A stretch of 64,000 bases of DNA from Spodoptera frugiperda (Eukaryota > Arthropoda > Insecta > Lepidoptera > Noctuidae), in the NCBI RefSeq assembly GCF_023101765.2, contig NC_064218.1, forward strand, positions 7,130,001 through 7,194,000, in the 5' to 3' direction. Made by a program: the position numbers and the translations under genes. Shown here one piece after another: positions 47,085 through 57,547 of this stretch; the stretch's first letter is position 1, and every line of letters begins with the position of its first letter. Under the pieces are notes generated by a model, which saw nothing but the letters and a program-made list of their open reading frames with translations, had not been told where the DNA came from and ran no database searches.

Positions 47085-48055
47085 TTATTACCCACAAGGC
47101 GTATGCGTTCATTCGATTTCATCATATCAAACCATTATGCATAACTTTGAGAGAAGTTCATTGAAGATAATTTAAGTGAAGGAGCATAATTAGGCACCAT
47201 TTAAAATCCTAATTGTTTGCGTAGGTCGTTAAACAAATTGTATTGACGTCTAAAGCCAGGACAGAATTTTGGAAAAGGGAAAAATACAAGTTTTGAAATT
47301 TTTTATACATTGATATGATTTTTAATGGTTAATTTTGGGATAGTAGATGCTGGTTCTAGGTGGAGCGGACTATTGTTTTTTTTTTCATTTTTCTGGATAC
47401 AATCTCTGATTTACAGATGTTTTTTTGTTCCAAGACTGGGTGTAAGTGTATCAATTGATTAGTACAATTTGAGTATGTAAACACACCATCTACAGAAGAT
47501 ATACCTATAGATTATACTCAGTCCTACTACTCACACATAGGACCCACTTACGTTTTAAGTCTAATTTCCGTGGTGCTTGGCGACTGGGCTTCTCCCAGTT
47601 GTGCAATCTCTTTTGTTTCCTTGGCCGTAAGTCATTCTGTCTCCTGCATTAAATTCACCGAAGAAAGTGGAAACTATCGTTTTCTTTTTCTTCTCCTCTA
47701 ATAATATCTTCTGATTTTTTTCGTTCCGGGATCCAAGACAGTCATTCATGTGCCTGGGACTCGCCGGACTTCAGTGTTCTGGTGTTTTCATGGTTGTATC
47801 TACTGCAGATTCTGGCTTTCAGAAATTGCAGCGGTTTTGCGGGCTTGTCCCATTAATAATAAAAAAGAAAGTCCTACTACAACACTACATACAAATTTTT
47901 CATAAGTGTAACCTTAGCATTATTTTACACATGTATTACTTATTTTTAGCTACCTGTAGGTATTTATGAAATTACGTACATTAAATTATTTTCCCCACTA
48001 TTTAAATACGACGATACTTTCTGATTTTACAGTATTGCTTTATTCGAACAGTGAA
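47085..48055 (+). repeat. duplicated upstream region of IDS-5
   Basis: The sequence from TTATTACCCACAAGGCGTAT onward recurs before IDS-6 at about 50058-50660 with high identity, apart from a 339 bp insertion at 47531-47869. The similarity continues to the coding region, so the promoter was duplicated with the gene. Confidence 0.75.
47531..47869 (+). mobile_element. retroposon insertion upstream of IDS-5
   Basis: A 339 bp insertion absent from the equivalent region of IDS-6 and flanked by the 11 bp duplication AGTCCTACTAC (47520-47530 and 47870-47880). It ends GCGGGCTTGTCCCATTAATA followed by an A-rich tail, so it is probably a retroposed fragment in plus orientation. It lies about 200-540 bp before the IDS-5 start. 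Confidence 0.75.
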
Positions 48056-48072
48056 ATGGTCAAGTTATTTCA

Positions 48073-49806
48073 ATGCAATCGCATGTTGTACTATTAACTC
48101 CGACAGTAATTTTATATAAAATGAGTGTTCCTAACGTGGAAAAGGAAAAGAAAGCATTTCAAGATGTTCTCCCAGAATTTATTGACTCCGTGGTAACTAC
48201 GACTAAGATAAAAGAGCTGCCTGAAGTCGCAACATGGTTGAAACAGGTTGGTGAATTAAACTGTTGTACTTAGTCATACTTTATGCAGAATGTGTTGTAT
48301 GGTTCCTGCAAATATTTGTGTTGCTTAGTACGAACTGACTTAGCTACATCAATTATAGAATAGAATACACACATAACTGCCAGTAAAATATTTCAACTCC
48401 TCAAAATGCATTTCTCACAGGTCCTAAATTACGTGTTACCAGGCGGTAAACTGAGCAGAGGGTTAATTACGTCCGTGGGATACAAAATGTTTGAGGAGCC
48501 TGAATATTTCTCAGAAAGCACACAGCACGATGCTCACATTCTAGGCTGGTGTATACAAATGGTAATCATCAATTTTTATTGTAATATAGGTAACAACAAA
48601 TCGCCTAATTAAAAAAGCGATCACCGTAGCCACCGCACCATGGCCGAAGCCACGAGAGGTATTACGTGTGTGGAGCTTAAGAAATTGTTTGATTGCGTGC
48701 ATTATTTTCTGATCTCATTTTATTCGTTACACCTAATTTCTACTATTAAATATTTGACAGATGCACGCAGTATTTTTTGTATTAGATGACATCGCGGATG
48801 GCGGGACAATGCGCCACAATAAGACATGTTGGCACTTGCAAAGAAGTGTCGGCGTGTACGCTGTCAACGACGCGCTGATGATACAGCAAGCTATGATGGA
48901 CATGTTGAAAATTCACTTTGGGAAATTGCCAATCTACAATGACTTAATTAGTTATTTTAACGAGGTAATAGTTACACCATTTATAAGTCAAAATCGGCTG
49001 GTTATAAGATATTTGTTTTTCATGATCATTGGTTTTAAATTCAAACGAATTTATCCGTATATATATACGGACGAAAAATTCATTGTGAAGATCTAATCTC
49101 ATTTTTGCAGGCAATGTACCGAGCCACAATGGGCGAGCACTTGGATCTAAGTTCAAACTATAACAAGCACACTGACAATATAGAAATATTCAATATGGGT
49201 CGGCTCCATGACACCGCCGTCAACAAGACAGGCTGTTATTCCTTCAAGTTGCCAGTATTTGCTGCACTGCTTCTAGTAAAGAATGGACGACAACTAGCTA
49301 CCACAGAATTAAATGAGCTGTGCTATGGAATTGGAAGACTAATGCAAGTTCAGGTGTGTAACACAGAGGGATAGAGTGAGGCAATTTTATTGCCACAATT
49401 GACTCTGATCTGTAACTTCAGATATAATGTGCTTTAACTGTTTGAAAATAAAATACAATTTTACTTACAGGATGATTATCTGGACGTATACGGCACCGAA
49501 ACGATCACAGGGAAAAACGGAAGAGACATCCAAGAAGGAAAATGTACTTGGTTCTCAGTAACCGCGCTGCAGCGCTGCAACTCAGCTCAACTTTCGATCT
49601 TCAAAGAATACTACGGCAGCAATGACTTGGAACATGTGCAGCGCATCAAGCAGCTTTATGACGAACTGAACCTGCGTCATGTGTATGAACAATATGAGCT
49701 CAAAATGTATGACGATCTGCTGCATCAAATTAATGAATTGCCCCATGAAGGGGGGAGGAAGTTACTCACAGGAATATTAAATTCATGCTTTAAACGTGTT
49801 AAGTGA
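48073..49806 (+). CDS. IDS-5: terpene-synthase-like FPPS paralogue
   Basis: Exons are 48073-48246 (or from the internal ATG at 48121), 48421-48561, 48761-48964, 49111-49353 and 49471-49806, giving 365 or 349 aa. Motifs: PGGKLSRG, MHAVFFVLDDIADGG, MRHNKTCWH, GEHLDLSSNY, VNKTGCYSF, LMQVQDDYLDVYG and GKNGRDIQEGKCTW. Both Asp-rich motifs are perfect, yet the three IPP contacts equivalent to Q96, R113 and F239 are H, H and M. This is expected for a terpene synthase derived from FPPS. The ancestral leader ATG at 48056 is followed by a stop after 13 codons, and a 1 nt deletion places a new ATG (48073) in frame. The basic leader seen in IDS-6 is therefore lost and the protein is likely cytosolic. It is nearly identical to IDS-6. 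Confidence 0.9.
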
Positions 49807-50057
49807 TTAAAGTTCTGTAAAGTATCCTAAATGTCTTTTCATTTTATTATAGTGCACCCATCATAATACCGCCAAGCAGCCAAATGTGTCGTAATCGTCC
49901 GGACTTACATTGGCCTATTTAGAGAACATGTATTGTCATCGACGTCTCAAAGAAGGTCTTTTTACTTTTTGGACAAAACACGCGCAACGTATAAAAGACA
50001 CTTTAAGGTAAAGTTAAGGAATAGTTTAATGGTTAGGTGGTTAGGTTAGGTTAGGTC

Positions 50058-50660
50058 ATTTATTACCCACAAGGCGTATGCGTTCATTTGATTTTTTTTC
50101 ATCATATAAAACCATTATGCTTAACTTTGAGCCAAGTTGAATGAAGTTAATTTAAGTGAAGGAGCATAATTAGGCATCATTAAGAAACTAACTCTTTGCG
50201 TAGGTCGTTAAACAAATTGTATTGACGTCTAAAGCCAGGACAGAATTTTGGAACAGGGAAATATAATTTTTTTTATACATAGATATGATTTTTAAAGGCT
50301 AATTATTGCCTTTTTGGGATGGCGGTTGCAAAAGCAACTGCTTAACATAAAGTTCTAGGTGGAGCGGATTATTGTATTTTTATTCTTCTGGATACAATTT
50401 CTGATCTGCAGATGTTTGTTTATTCCCGGATCTGGGTGTGGGGACAGAAGATTTACCTATAAATGATAGTCAGTCCTAATACAACACTACATATAATTTG
50501 TTCACTAGTGTAACCCAAGCCCAAAAACAGTACACATCCATTAGCTATTTTTAGCTGCCTGTAGGTATTTATGAAATTACATTAAATTCTTTAGCCCACT
50601 ATTTAAATACGACGATGCTAATTGAATTTCCAGTATTGCTTGCGCTTTACTAGAACTGTG
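50058..50660 (+). repeat. duplicated upstream region of IDS-6
   Basis: Matches 47085-48055 without the 339 bp retroposon. It includes TTTGCGTAGGTCGTTAAACA and CACTATTTAAATACGACGAT in the same order, marking the tandem duplication that made IDS-5 and IDS-6. Confidence 0.75.
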
Positions 50661-50924
50661 AAATGGCCAAGTTAATTCAACGCAATCGCATGTTCTACAA
50701 TCAGCTCCGACAGTTACATTTATATAAAATGAGTGTTCCTAGCATGGAAAAGGAAAAGAAAGCATTTCAAGATGTTCTCCCAGAATTTATTGACTCCGTG
50801 GTAACTACGACTAAGATAAAAGAGCTGCCTGAAGTCGCAACATGGTTGAAACAGGTTGGTGAATTAAACTGTTGTAGTTAGTCATATCTATGCAGAATGC
50901 CTTGTATTGTTCCTGAAAGTACTT

Positions 50925-51115
50925 GTGTTTTTTTATGGTATAAGCCGGTAAACGAGCAGACGGATCACCTGATGGCAAGCAAACGCCGCCACCCATGGAC
51001 AGCCGAAACACCAGAAGCGTTACAAGTGCGTTGCCGGCCTTTTAGTGGTTAGGAATTTAAGGGTGGTTGGAGAATCGGTGAATGGGAAAATTGGGAAGGG
51101 AGGCCCAATTACCCA
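50925..51115 (+). repeat. common lepidopteran dispersed repeat in intron 1 of IDS-6
   Basis: Contains GTAAACGAGCAGACGGATCA, GAAACACCAGAAGCGTTACA and GTGCGTTGCCGGCC, a block common in lepidopteran genomes. It is absent from the equivalent intron of IDS-5, so it inserted after the duplication. Confidence 0.65.
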
Positions 51116-52130
51116 ATTGGGCCTTCAACTACTCAAAATTTCTTTCTTGCAGGTCCTAAATTACGTGTTACCAGGCGGTAAACTGAGCAGAGGGTTAATT
51201 ACGTCCGTGGGATACAAAATGTTTGAGGAGCCTGAATATTTCACAGAGAGCACACAGCACGATGCTCGCATTCTAGGCTGGTGTATACAAATGGTAATCA
51301 TTTCTTTATTACACTATAGGTAACAAGAAAATTTACGGATCGCCTAATTAAAAAGCGATCACCGTAGCCTTCAACCACGTTATTACGTGTGTGGGCGCCT
51401 AAGAAATTGTTTAATTGCGTCATTATTTTCTGATCTCATATTATTCGTTATACCTAATTTCTACTATTAAATGTTTGACAGTTGCACACAATGCTTTTCG
51501 TATTAGATGACATCGCGGATGGCGGGACAATGCGCCACAATAAGACATGCTGGCACTTGCAACGAAGTGTCGGCGTGTACGCTGTCAACGACGCGCTGAT
51601 GATACAGCAAGCTATGATGGACATGTTGAAAATTCACTTTGGGAAATTGCCAATCTACAATGACTTAATTAGTTACTTTAACGAGGTAATAGTTACACCA
51701 TTTATAACTCAAAATCGGCTGGTTAGATTTAATGATTATATTGGTATTAAATTCGTCACCGTACCGAAAAAATAAGACACGAAAAATTCATTTTGAAGAT
51801 CTGATCTAATTTTTCCACACAATATACCGAGCCACGATGGGCGAGCACTTGGATCTATGTGCAAACTATGACAAGCATACTGACAATGTAGAAATATTCA
51901 ACATGGGTCGGCTCCGTGACACTGCCGTTAACAAGACAGGCTGTTATACTTTCAACTTGCCAGTATTTGCTGCGCTGTTTCTAGTGAAGAATGGAAGACA
52001 ACTAGCTACCACAGAATTAAATGAGCTGTGCTATGGAATTGGAAGACTAATGCAAGTTCAGGTGTGTAACACAGAGGGATAGAGTGAGGCAAATTTACTG
52101 ATCTGGGGGCACGGCAGTGTAAGTCGAGCA

Positions 52131-52896
52131 AAAATAAAAATAGGTAAAAAATCTTTTTAAGTTAAACGGTTTTATGTGGAACATACATTGCAATGTTTAA
52201 GATAAATGTACTAAAAACCAAAAAATAATAAAATAGATACAGTCGTGGGAATTATAAATATATGCATAGACTAGACTAAAATAAAACCGTGGGGCACGTC
52301 AATTGTCTACAATCGTTGATTAAAATGTTTGTTTTGTAATGTTACACTATAATTAGGCAGTTGTTCAACCGACAACGATGGCCGTGTGATAAGTAGGGAG
52401 AATAGAATTTGGAAACAAGTTGGCAAGCTCGATTATAAGCGAGTTTTAGGGCTTCATAGTGTTGAGCGAGTAGTACTTTTATCGTATGTTTTGTCGATTA
52501 AAGACAAACTACGAACAGTAAAACGATTCCTCGCCAGCCAGCAGTGTGAATGTCCAACAATAAACTAGTTGAAACATCTCTTTTATTTACATGGAGTGTA
52601 TAACTATTGGAATATCCATGAGCACGAAAATAGTAAGTAAGTAATTTCCTCACCGTCTGCCAACTGCCCAACGACGAATTAAACGATTCTTCTATCGCAC
52701 ATTAAGTCGATAATTTGTAGACAATTGACGTGCCCCACGGTTTTATTTTAGTCTAGTCTATGCATATATTTATAATTCCCACGACTGTATCTATTTTATT
52801 ATTTTTTGGTTTTTAGTACATTTATCTTAAACATTGCAATGTATGTTCCACATAAAACCGTTTAACTTAAAAAGATTTTTTACCTATTTTTATTTT
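52131..52896. repeat. perfect 182 bp inverted repeat with 402 bp loop
   Basis: 52131-52312 and 52715-52896 are exact reverse complements as far as I can read them. The arms contain AAGTTAAACGGTTTTATGTG and GACGTGCCCCACGG. The loop has no convincing protein. It lies directly next to a Helitron helicase remnant. Confidence 0.8.
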
Positions 52897-52903
52897 CTAG
52901 TTT

Positions 52904-53158
52904 TTAGTTTTTATTTCGCATTCTGTTTAATTCATTTAGTGCTTCATTATTGCAAGGTTTCTTGCCCGTTAGTTTATTGCAGTCCAACTCCTCTATACAT
53001 AGTCCCTGCAAAGATCTTACTCTACTAAGAGCCACGTAGGATTGACCTTCTTCAATCAGTTTCTCACCTAAGTATACGACTGCGTGATCCACAGTGCTGC
53101 CCTGCATTTTATGTATTGTAGAAGCCCGTGATAGTATTAAAGGCAACATTCTTCTCAA
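52904..53158 (-). pseudogene. Helitron Pif1-type helicase C-terminal fragment
   Basis: The minus-strand frame contains TIHKMQGSTVDHAVVYLG and YVALSRVRSLQGLCI. These are the last two helicase motifs of the Pif1-like domain of Rep/Hel proteins in Helitrons. Only about 80 residues remain. Confidence 0.75.
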
Positions 53159-53353
53159 GATGCGCCTGAGTCTTGAGGGGAAAACGCTAACGACGTATCA
53201 TTTTTAGCCACCCTAACGCCACACAGTCCTCCACACGATACAAAATCTTGACTTGGGTGGTGGATTCAGGCTGAATTAATCAGATAAGTAGGTACCTAAA
53301 TTACAGATTCAATTTCTAAATTTAAATTTTATTATTATACGCCATTTAGTGGC

Positions 53354-54666
53354 TTTTTTTTTTTTGAGGGGGGAAAATCATCCAATGACTTTTCTCGCCT
53401 TGGGTAAGGCGAGAGGGAGTGTCAGACCCTTACTGACTAAAAACCACCCCGTTCCTTCTCCTGCTTTTCGACCCGGAGCCCCGGTAAACCCGCTAGGTAG
53501 TCCGCAGCTCCGGATCAGGCATCAGCCCTACTGGGCCCCATCTGTGGTGGTCTGATGGCTCTTTGAGGCGCGCGCGGAACGCGACGCGCCGCACGCACGG
53601 GTCTGGGTACCCATGCTCGTCGTCCGCAGACCCGCACTTACGGCGGCCGGAGATCGTCACGCGGTCCCCGACTCCCAGAGTGTCTCTCGCAACGGCTGGG
53701 GCGTGAGGAGGTTTGTTCTCTCACGCGCCCCGCCTCCTCCTTAGCTAGCATGACTGCTTCGCAGAAGGAGGAGACGGCATCCCAGTCCCTCTCGCTCCGC
53801 ACTATGGCTTGAACCAGTGCCGGGCGCGAGAGCTCGCCGTCGCCGACCACATCCCTGAGGACTTGGCGGTGCTCAGCCCACGCAGGGCACACCGCCACCG
53901 TATGTTCTACCGTGTCCTCCGGGCGGTCCTCAGAGTGATGACACCCGGGCGTTTCCTCCCGCCCAATCAAAAACAGGAACCTACCGAAACTCCCATGTCC
54001 GGTAAGCACCTGCGTCAGGCGGTAGGTGAGGACGCCGTGGCGCCTCTCTAGCCACTCCTCAAAGAGGGGACTTACCGCTGCAATGACAGCGAGCCCAGCC
54101 TTCGGTTGCGACAGTCGTTGCTGCCATCCGCCATGAGATCGCGCCGGAGCTCGTCCCGCCACGCACTGATTTGGCGCAGCAGTGGAGTTTCGCCCCGGCG
54201 ACACGCGTCGGCTCGCAAACTGAAGACGCGCGCCAGCACCTTCGCCTACAAATCCCACGGCGGTAATCCGGCAAGGAGGTTCGCCGCCTCTCCGGAGATC
54301 GTGCGATATCCTCGGATCACCCGGATGGCCATGACCCTCTGGGACGTGAGCAGCGCCCGAGCTGGTCGCCGCATCAGGTTCGGCGCCCACACAGGGGCGC
54401 CGTAGAGGGCTATGGACCGCACGATCCCCGCGTACAACCTCCGGCAGGAGGCATTTGGCCCCCCGAGATTTGGCAGGAGCCGCTTAAGCGCAGCCCCCGT
54501 CCGTTCCAACTTAGGAGCCAAACGTCGGAAGTGTTCCACGAAGTTCCATCGACTGTCGAGGACGAGTCCTAGATACTTCATCGTAGTCTCGACGCCGATG
54601 GAAACTCTTCCCGCCGTTATTTGGGACCCACCCGGAGTTGGCGCGTTCCCGCGACCATGAAAGCAC
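53354..54666 (-). mobile_element. R1-clade LINE, 5'-truncated, with 17 bp target duplication
   Basis: GC-rich compared with its surroundings. On the minus strand it encodes the end of a reverse transcriptase (YLGLVLDSRWNF, IALYGAPVWAP) and a C-terminal zinc-knuckle region (residues like PEDTVEHTVAVCPAW), split by a frame change near 54250-54390. The 3' end is the GAGGGGGGAAAATC block followed by a T-run on the plus strand. ATACGCCATTTAGTGGC flanks both sides (53337-53353 and 54667-54683). Confidence 0.85.
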
Positions 54667-54674
54667 ATACGCCA

Positions 54675-55040
54675 TTTAGTGGCTGCGCCCGTCTTAAATA
54701 TTGAGGTTGTATAGTGCACTGTATTCTTCTTATCAAGCCCTTTTATTTGATACCCATATTGATGTGATTAATAAAACCTAAATTATCCGCCATTTTGTAG
54801 CGGCGGTCATCTTAGATATCAATTTTGCATAGTAAATTGTATTCTACTTGTTGAGACCTTTCATTTGACACCCATATTGATGGGATTGATAAAACCTACG
54901 TTATCCGCCATTTTGTAGCGGCCGCCATCTTAGATTTAATTTTTTTATTGTATATTGTATTCTGCTTGTTGAGCCCTTTCATTTGATACCCATATTGATG
55001 GGATTAATAAAACCTAAATTATCCGCCATTTTGTAGCGGC
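54675..55040. repeat. tandem repeat of about 119 bp
   Basis: About three units, each carrying TTGATACCCATATTGATG, TAATAAAACCTAAATTATCC and CCGCCATTTTGTAGCGG with modest divergence. The R1-like element inserted at the left edge of the first unit. Confidence 0.75.
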
Positions 55041-55079
55041 GGCCATCTTGAATTTATAATGATAATGAATAAACATAAT

Positions 55080-55860
55080 TGTATTGTCACCAAAATCCAA
55101 AGTGTACACAAAATTTCAGATTAATCGGTTGACAGGAAGAGGGTGAAATTTGAATTACTAAATTTGACCCAAGAAAGAATAAAACAAACGGGGTGAGCTA
55201 AATAAAACCGTTTAAAAAGCGGCGCGGGTGTACCATCTTTTTCTCGCAGTCATTCAGGCCAATTTTGACCGCCTATAACTTCGTTATGCATAAAACAAGA
55301 AGCCTGAATTTTCAGATACTAAGGCATTGTACAAACATGGTATATTTGAATTTTCGTTAAATTTTAACCAGTAGTTTAATAATTATAACTTGTCAAAGTT
55401 TTGAAATTTTGTCATTGACTGACTGACAGATAATCAAAAGTAATAGACATAGAAGCTTCTTTTGCATGCAATTAGTATTTAGTACCTACATCAAGGGAAA
55501 TATCAAATATTTTGTAAATTAGGTCCAGTTTTGTAGATAAATCAACTACATCATTGGAAACACAAGTACCACTACTTTTGTTGATATTTCTCTTATTAAA
55601 TTGTTTAATCTATTTCATGATAACGAATTACGATGGTCTATTGCACGATTACGTGCGATGGCCAAGTCGATCTATTTTATTTAAAACGTAAAATAAATGT
55701 AATATTGATATGATAACAATTTACATAATAACTTAAGACAGAAGGTCTCTTAAGTAGGGACTAAATAAAATAACCGACTTGGTTTTACATGGATCTCACA
55801 ACTTTTTACGATAGAAAAACTGATGAGGTGCGAGACTTGGATTTTTTTACAGAATGTTTT
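55080..55860. other. distal part of IDS-6 intron 4 insertion
   Basis: AT-rich with one word GTGAGCTAAATAAAACCG that loosely resembles the inverted-repeat arm upstream. Origin not recognised; possibly part of the same Helitron-like insertion. Confidence 0.3.
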
Positions 55861-56876
55861 TGATGGTATATAATGTGCTTTAACTGCTTGACTATAAAAT
55901 ACAATTTTACTTACAGGATGATTATCTGGACGTATACGGTACCGAAACGATCACAGGGAAAAATAGAAGAGATATCCAAGAAGGAAAAGCCACCTGGTTG
56001 TCAGCGACAGCGCTGCAGCTCTGTAACTCAGCTCAACTTTCGATCTTCAAAGAATACTACGGCAGCGATGACTTGGAACATGTGCAGCGCATCAAGCAGC
56101 TTTATGATGAACTGAACCTACGTCATGTGTATGAACAATATGAGCTCAAAATGTATGACGATCTGCTGCATCAAATTAATGAATTGCCGCATGAACGGGG
56201 GAGGAAGTTACTCACAGGAATATTAAATTCATGCTTCAAACGTGTTAAGTGATTAAAGTTTTGTAAAGTGTCCCAAATGCTTTTTCATTTTAACCCGCTA
56301 CAATCTGCGCGGCAGCCGGTTACCCAGCCACTGCGCCAACCGTGTAGTCAAATGTGTCGTGGTAGTAACTGGCTTTACACAAAGTGAGTTCCGGACTTAC
56401 TTTGGCCTATTTAGAGAAGTCATGTCCATTATCATCAACATATCAAAGAAGGTCTTTTTACTTTTCTCCAACGCAACGAAACAAAGACACTTTAAACTTT
56501 AAGGTTAAGTTAAGAGATGGTTTAGGGGTGGTGAAAAGGTGGCCATTTATAGAAGCTAAATGGGGATCACCTGGGTGATCTTAGACAGCTAATATACATC
56601 TAATAATCCCTGTTTGGTTGTCCAAAAGTGAGGCGTTATTTATAGGTATTCCACATTCACAAAAAGGATATTTTTGCACGTCAAGTTTTTTACTTTTATT
56701 ATTTATTTTTGTTTTTTATTTTTATTATCTACAATAAATTTCTAGTTTCAGAGAATGAGAATGAATAATTAATTATTCCCACGACCTTAGTCATTATTTA
56801 TTACTTATGTACTAAATAGTAGTTAGCTGTACCCGCGACTTCGTACGCGTAGAACCGTATTTCCGCGTAAATCTGA

Positions 56877-57075
56877 AAGACTGCACGGTTGGCGCGGTGG
56901 CTGGGCAACTGCCTGCCGTGCAACGTGTAGCGGGTCGCGGCGGCGGAGCAACTCTTTGTGTGATCCACAGATTGTTGTTCCGGGTCTGGGCGTGATGTGT
57001 ATGTGAACTTGTATGTTTGTAAACGCACCCACGACACAGGAGAAAATTCCAGTGTGGGGCAACGTTTTAAAAAAA
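56877..57075 (+). repeat. tRNA-derived SINE copy, plus orientation
   Basis: Head GACTGCACGGTTGGCGCGGT, then AACTCTTTGTGTGATCCACA and a body end CCCACGACACAGGAGAAAAT, followed by A-rich sequence. It lies between IDS-6 and IDS-7. Confidence 0.7.
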
Positions 57076-57547
57076 TCTCGATCCCGCGGGAATCCTGGGA
57101 TAAAATCCTATCTTGTGTTCCACAACGAACGTTATTTTAAGAAAGTTTGATTAATACCAATACAAAATTGGTATCAACCGATGCCAAATTTGAAACTTTA
57201 AAGTTTAAACATAAAAAAATGACTGTAATCAAAAAGTTAAAATTGTTCACGTTTCAGTGATATCCTGTTACTTATGCCCTAGAAGAATGAGTGGTTGTAT
57301 TTCTTACTTTATGACTCAACGGGGATTGCCATGTTCTAAGTTTTAAAGCCCCTAAAATAAAAGAAAGAAAAGTTGAAATATAAAAACTTAATTTAAATAC
57401 AATTAAAGTGTTCTCAATTTCTATGCCGCTTTTTACCACCGACGTAACAGTTCAGCATTTGAATATAACTACGCCGACTTCACTTATAATTGATGATGCT
57501 CATTACATTCCTACCATTGCGTGGTTGTTACTCGGGCAGTCAACTCA

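Larger units (their letters stand above)
52062..55916. mobile_element. nest of mobile elements in intron 4 of IDS-6
   Basis: Compared with the 117 bp intron of IDS-5, about 3.7 kb was inserted between about 52098 and 55865. In order it contains a 182 bp perfect inverted-repeat structure, a Helitron helicase remnant, an R1-like LINE and tandem units of about 119 bp, then about 800 bp without a recognised feature. Intron borders at both ends remain like those of IDS-5. Confidence 0.7.
50663..56252 (+). pseudogene. IDS-6: near-identical duplicate of IDS-5, splice acceptor destroyed
   Basis: Exon equivalents are 50663-50854, 51153-51293, 51482-51685, 51819-52061 and 55917-56252, which would give about 371 aa. 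The leader MAKLIQRNRMFYNQLRQL is intact and basic. Motifs parallel IDS-5 (LHTMLFVLDDIADGG, MRHNKTCWH, GEHLDL, DDYLDVYG), with GKNG changed to GKNR. The acceptor of exon 4 reads CCACAC where IDS-5 has TGCAGG, so the obligate AG is missing. Neither nearby AG (at about 51797-51798 or 51829-51831) keeps the frame. Intron 4 is 3.86 kb against 117 bp in IDS-5 because of nested mobile elements. There is no internal stop in the exons, so loss is recent. A transcript skipping exon 4 (81 codons) would remain in frame but lack the core helices. Confidence 0.85.

Noticed and set aside
48944..49156. Minus-strand 70-codon frame over intron 3 and exon 4 of IDS-5
   Set aside because: Antisense to a well-supported exon; no independent support.
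53809..54405. Plus-strand frames in the GC-rich region
   Set aside because: They are antisense to the R1-like LINE coding sequence.
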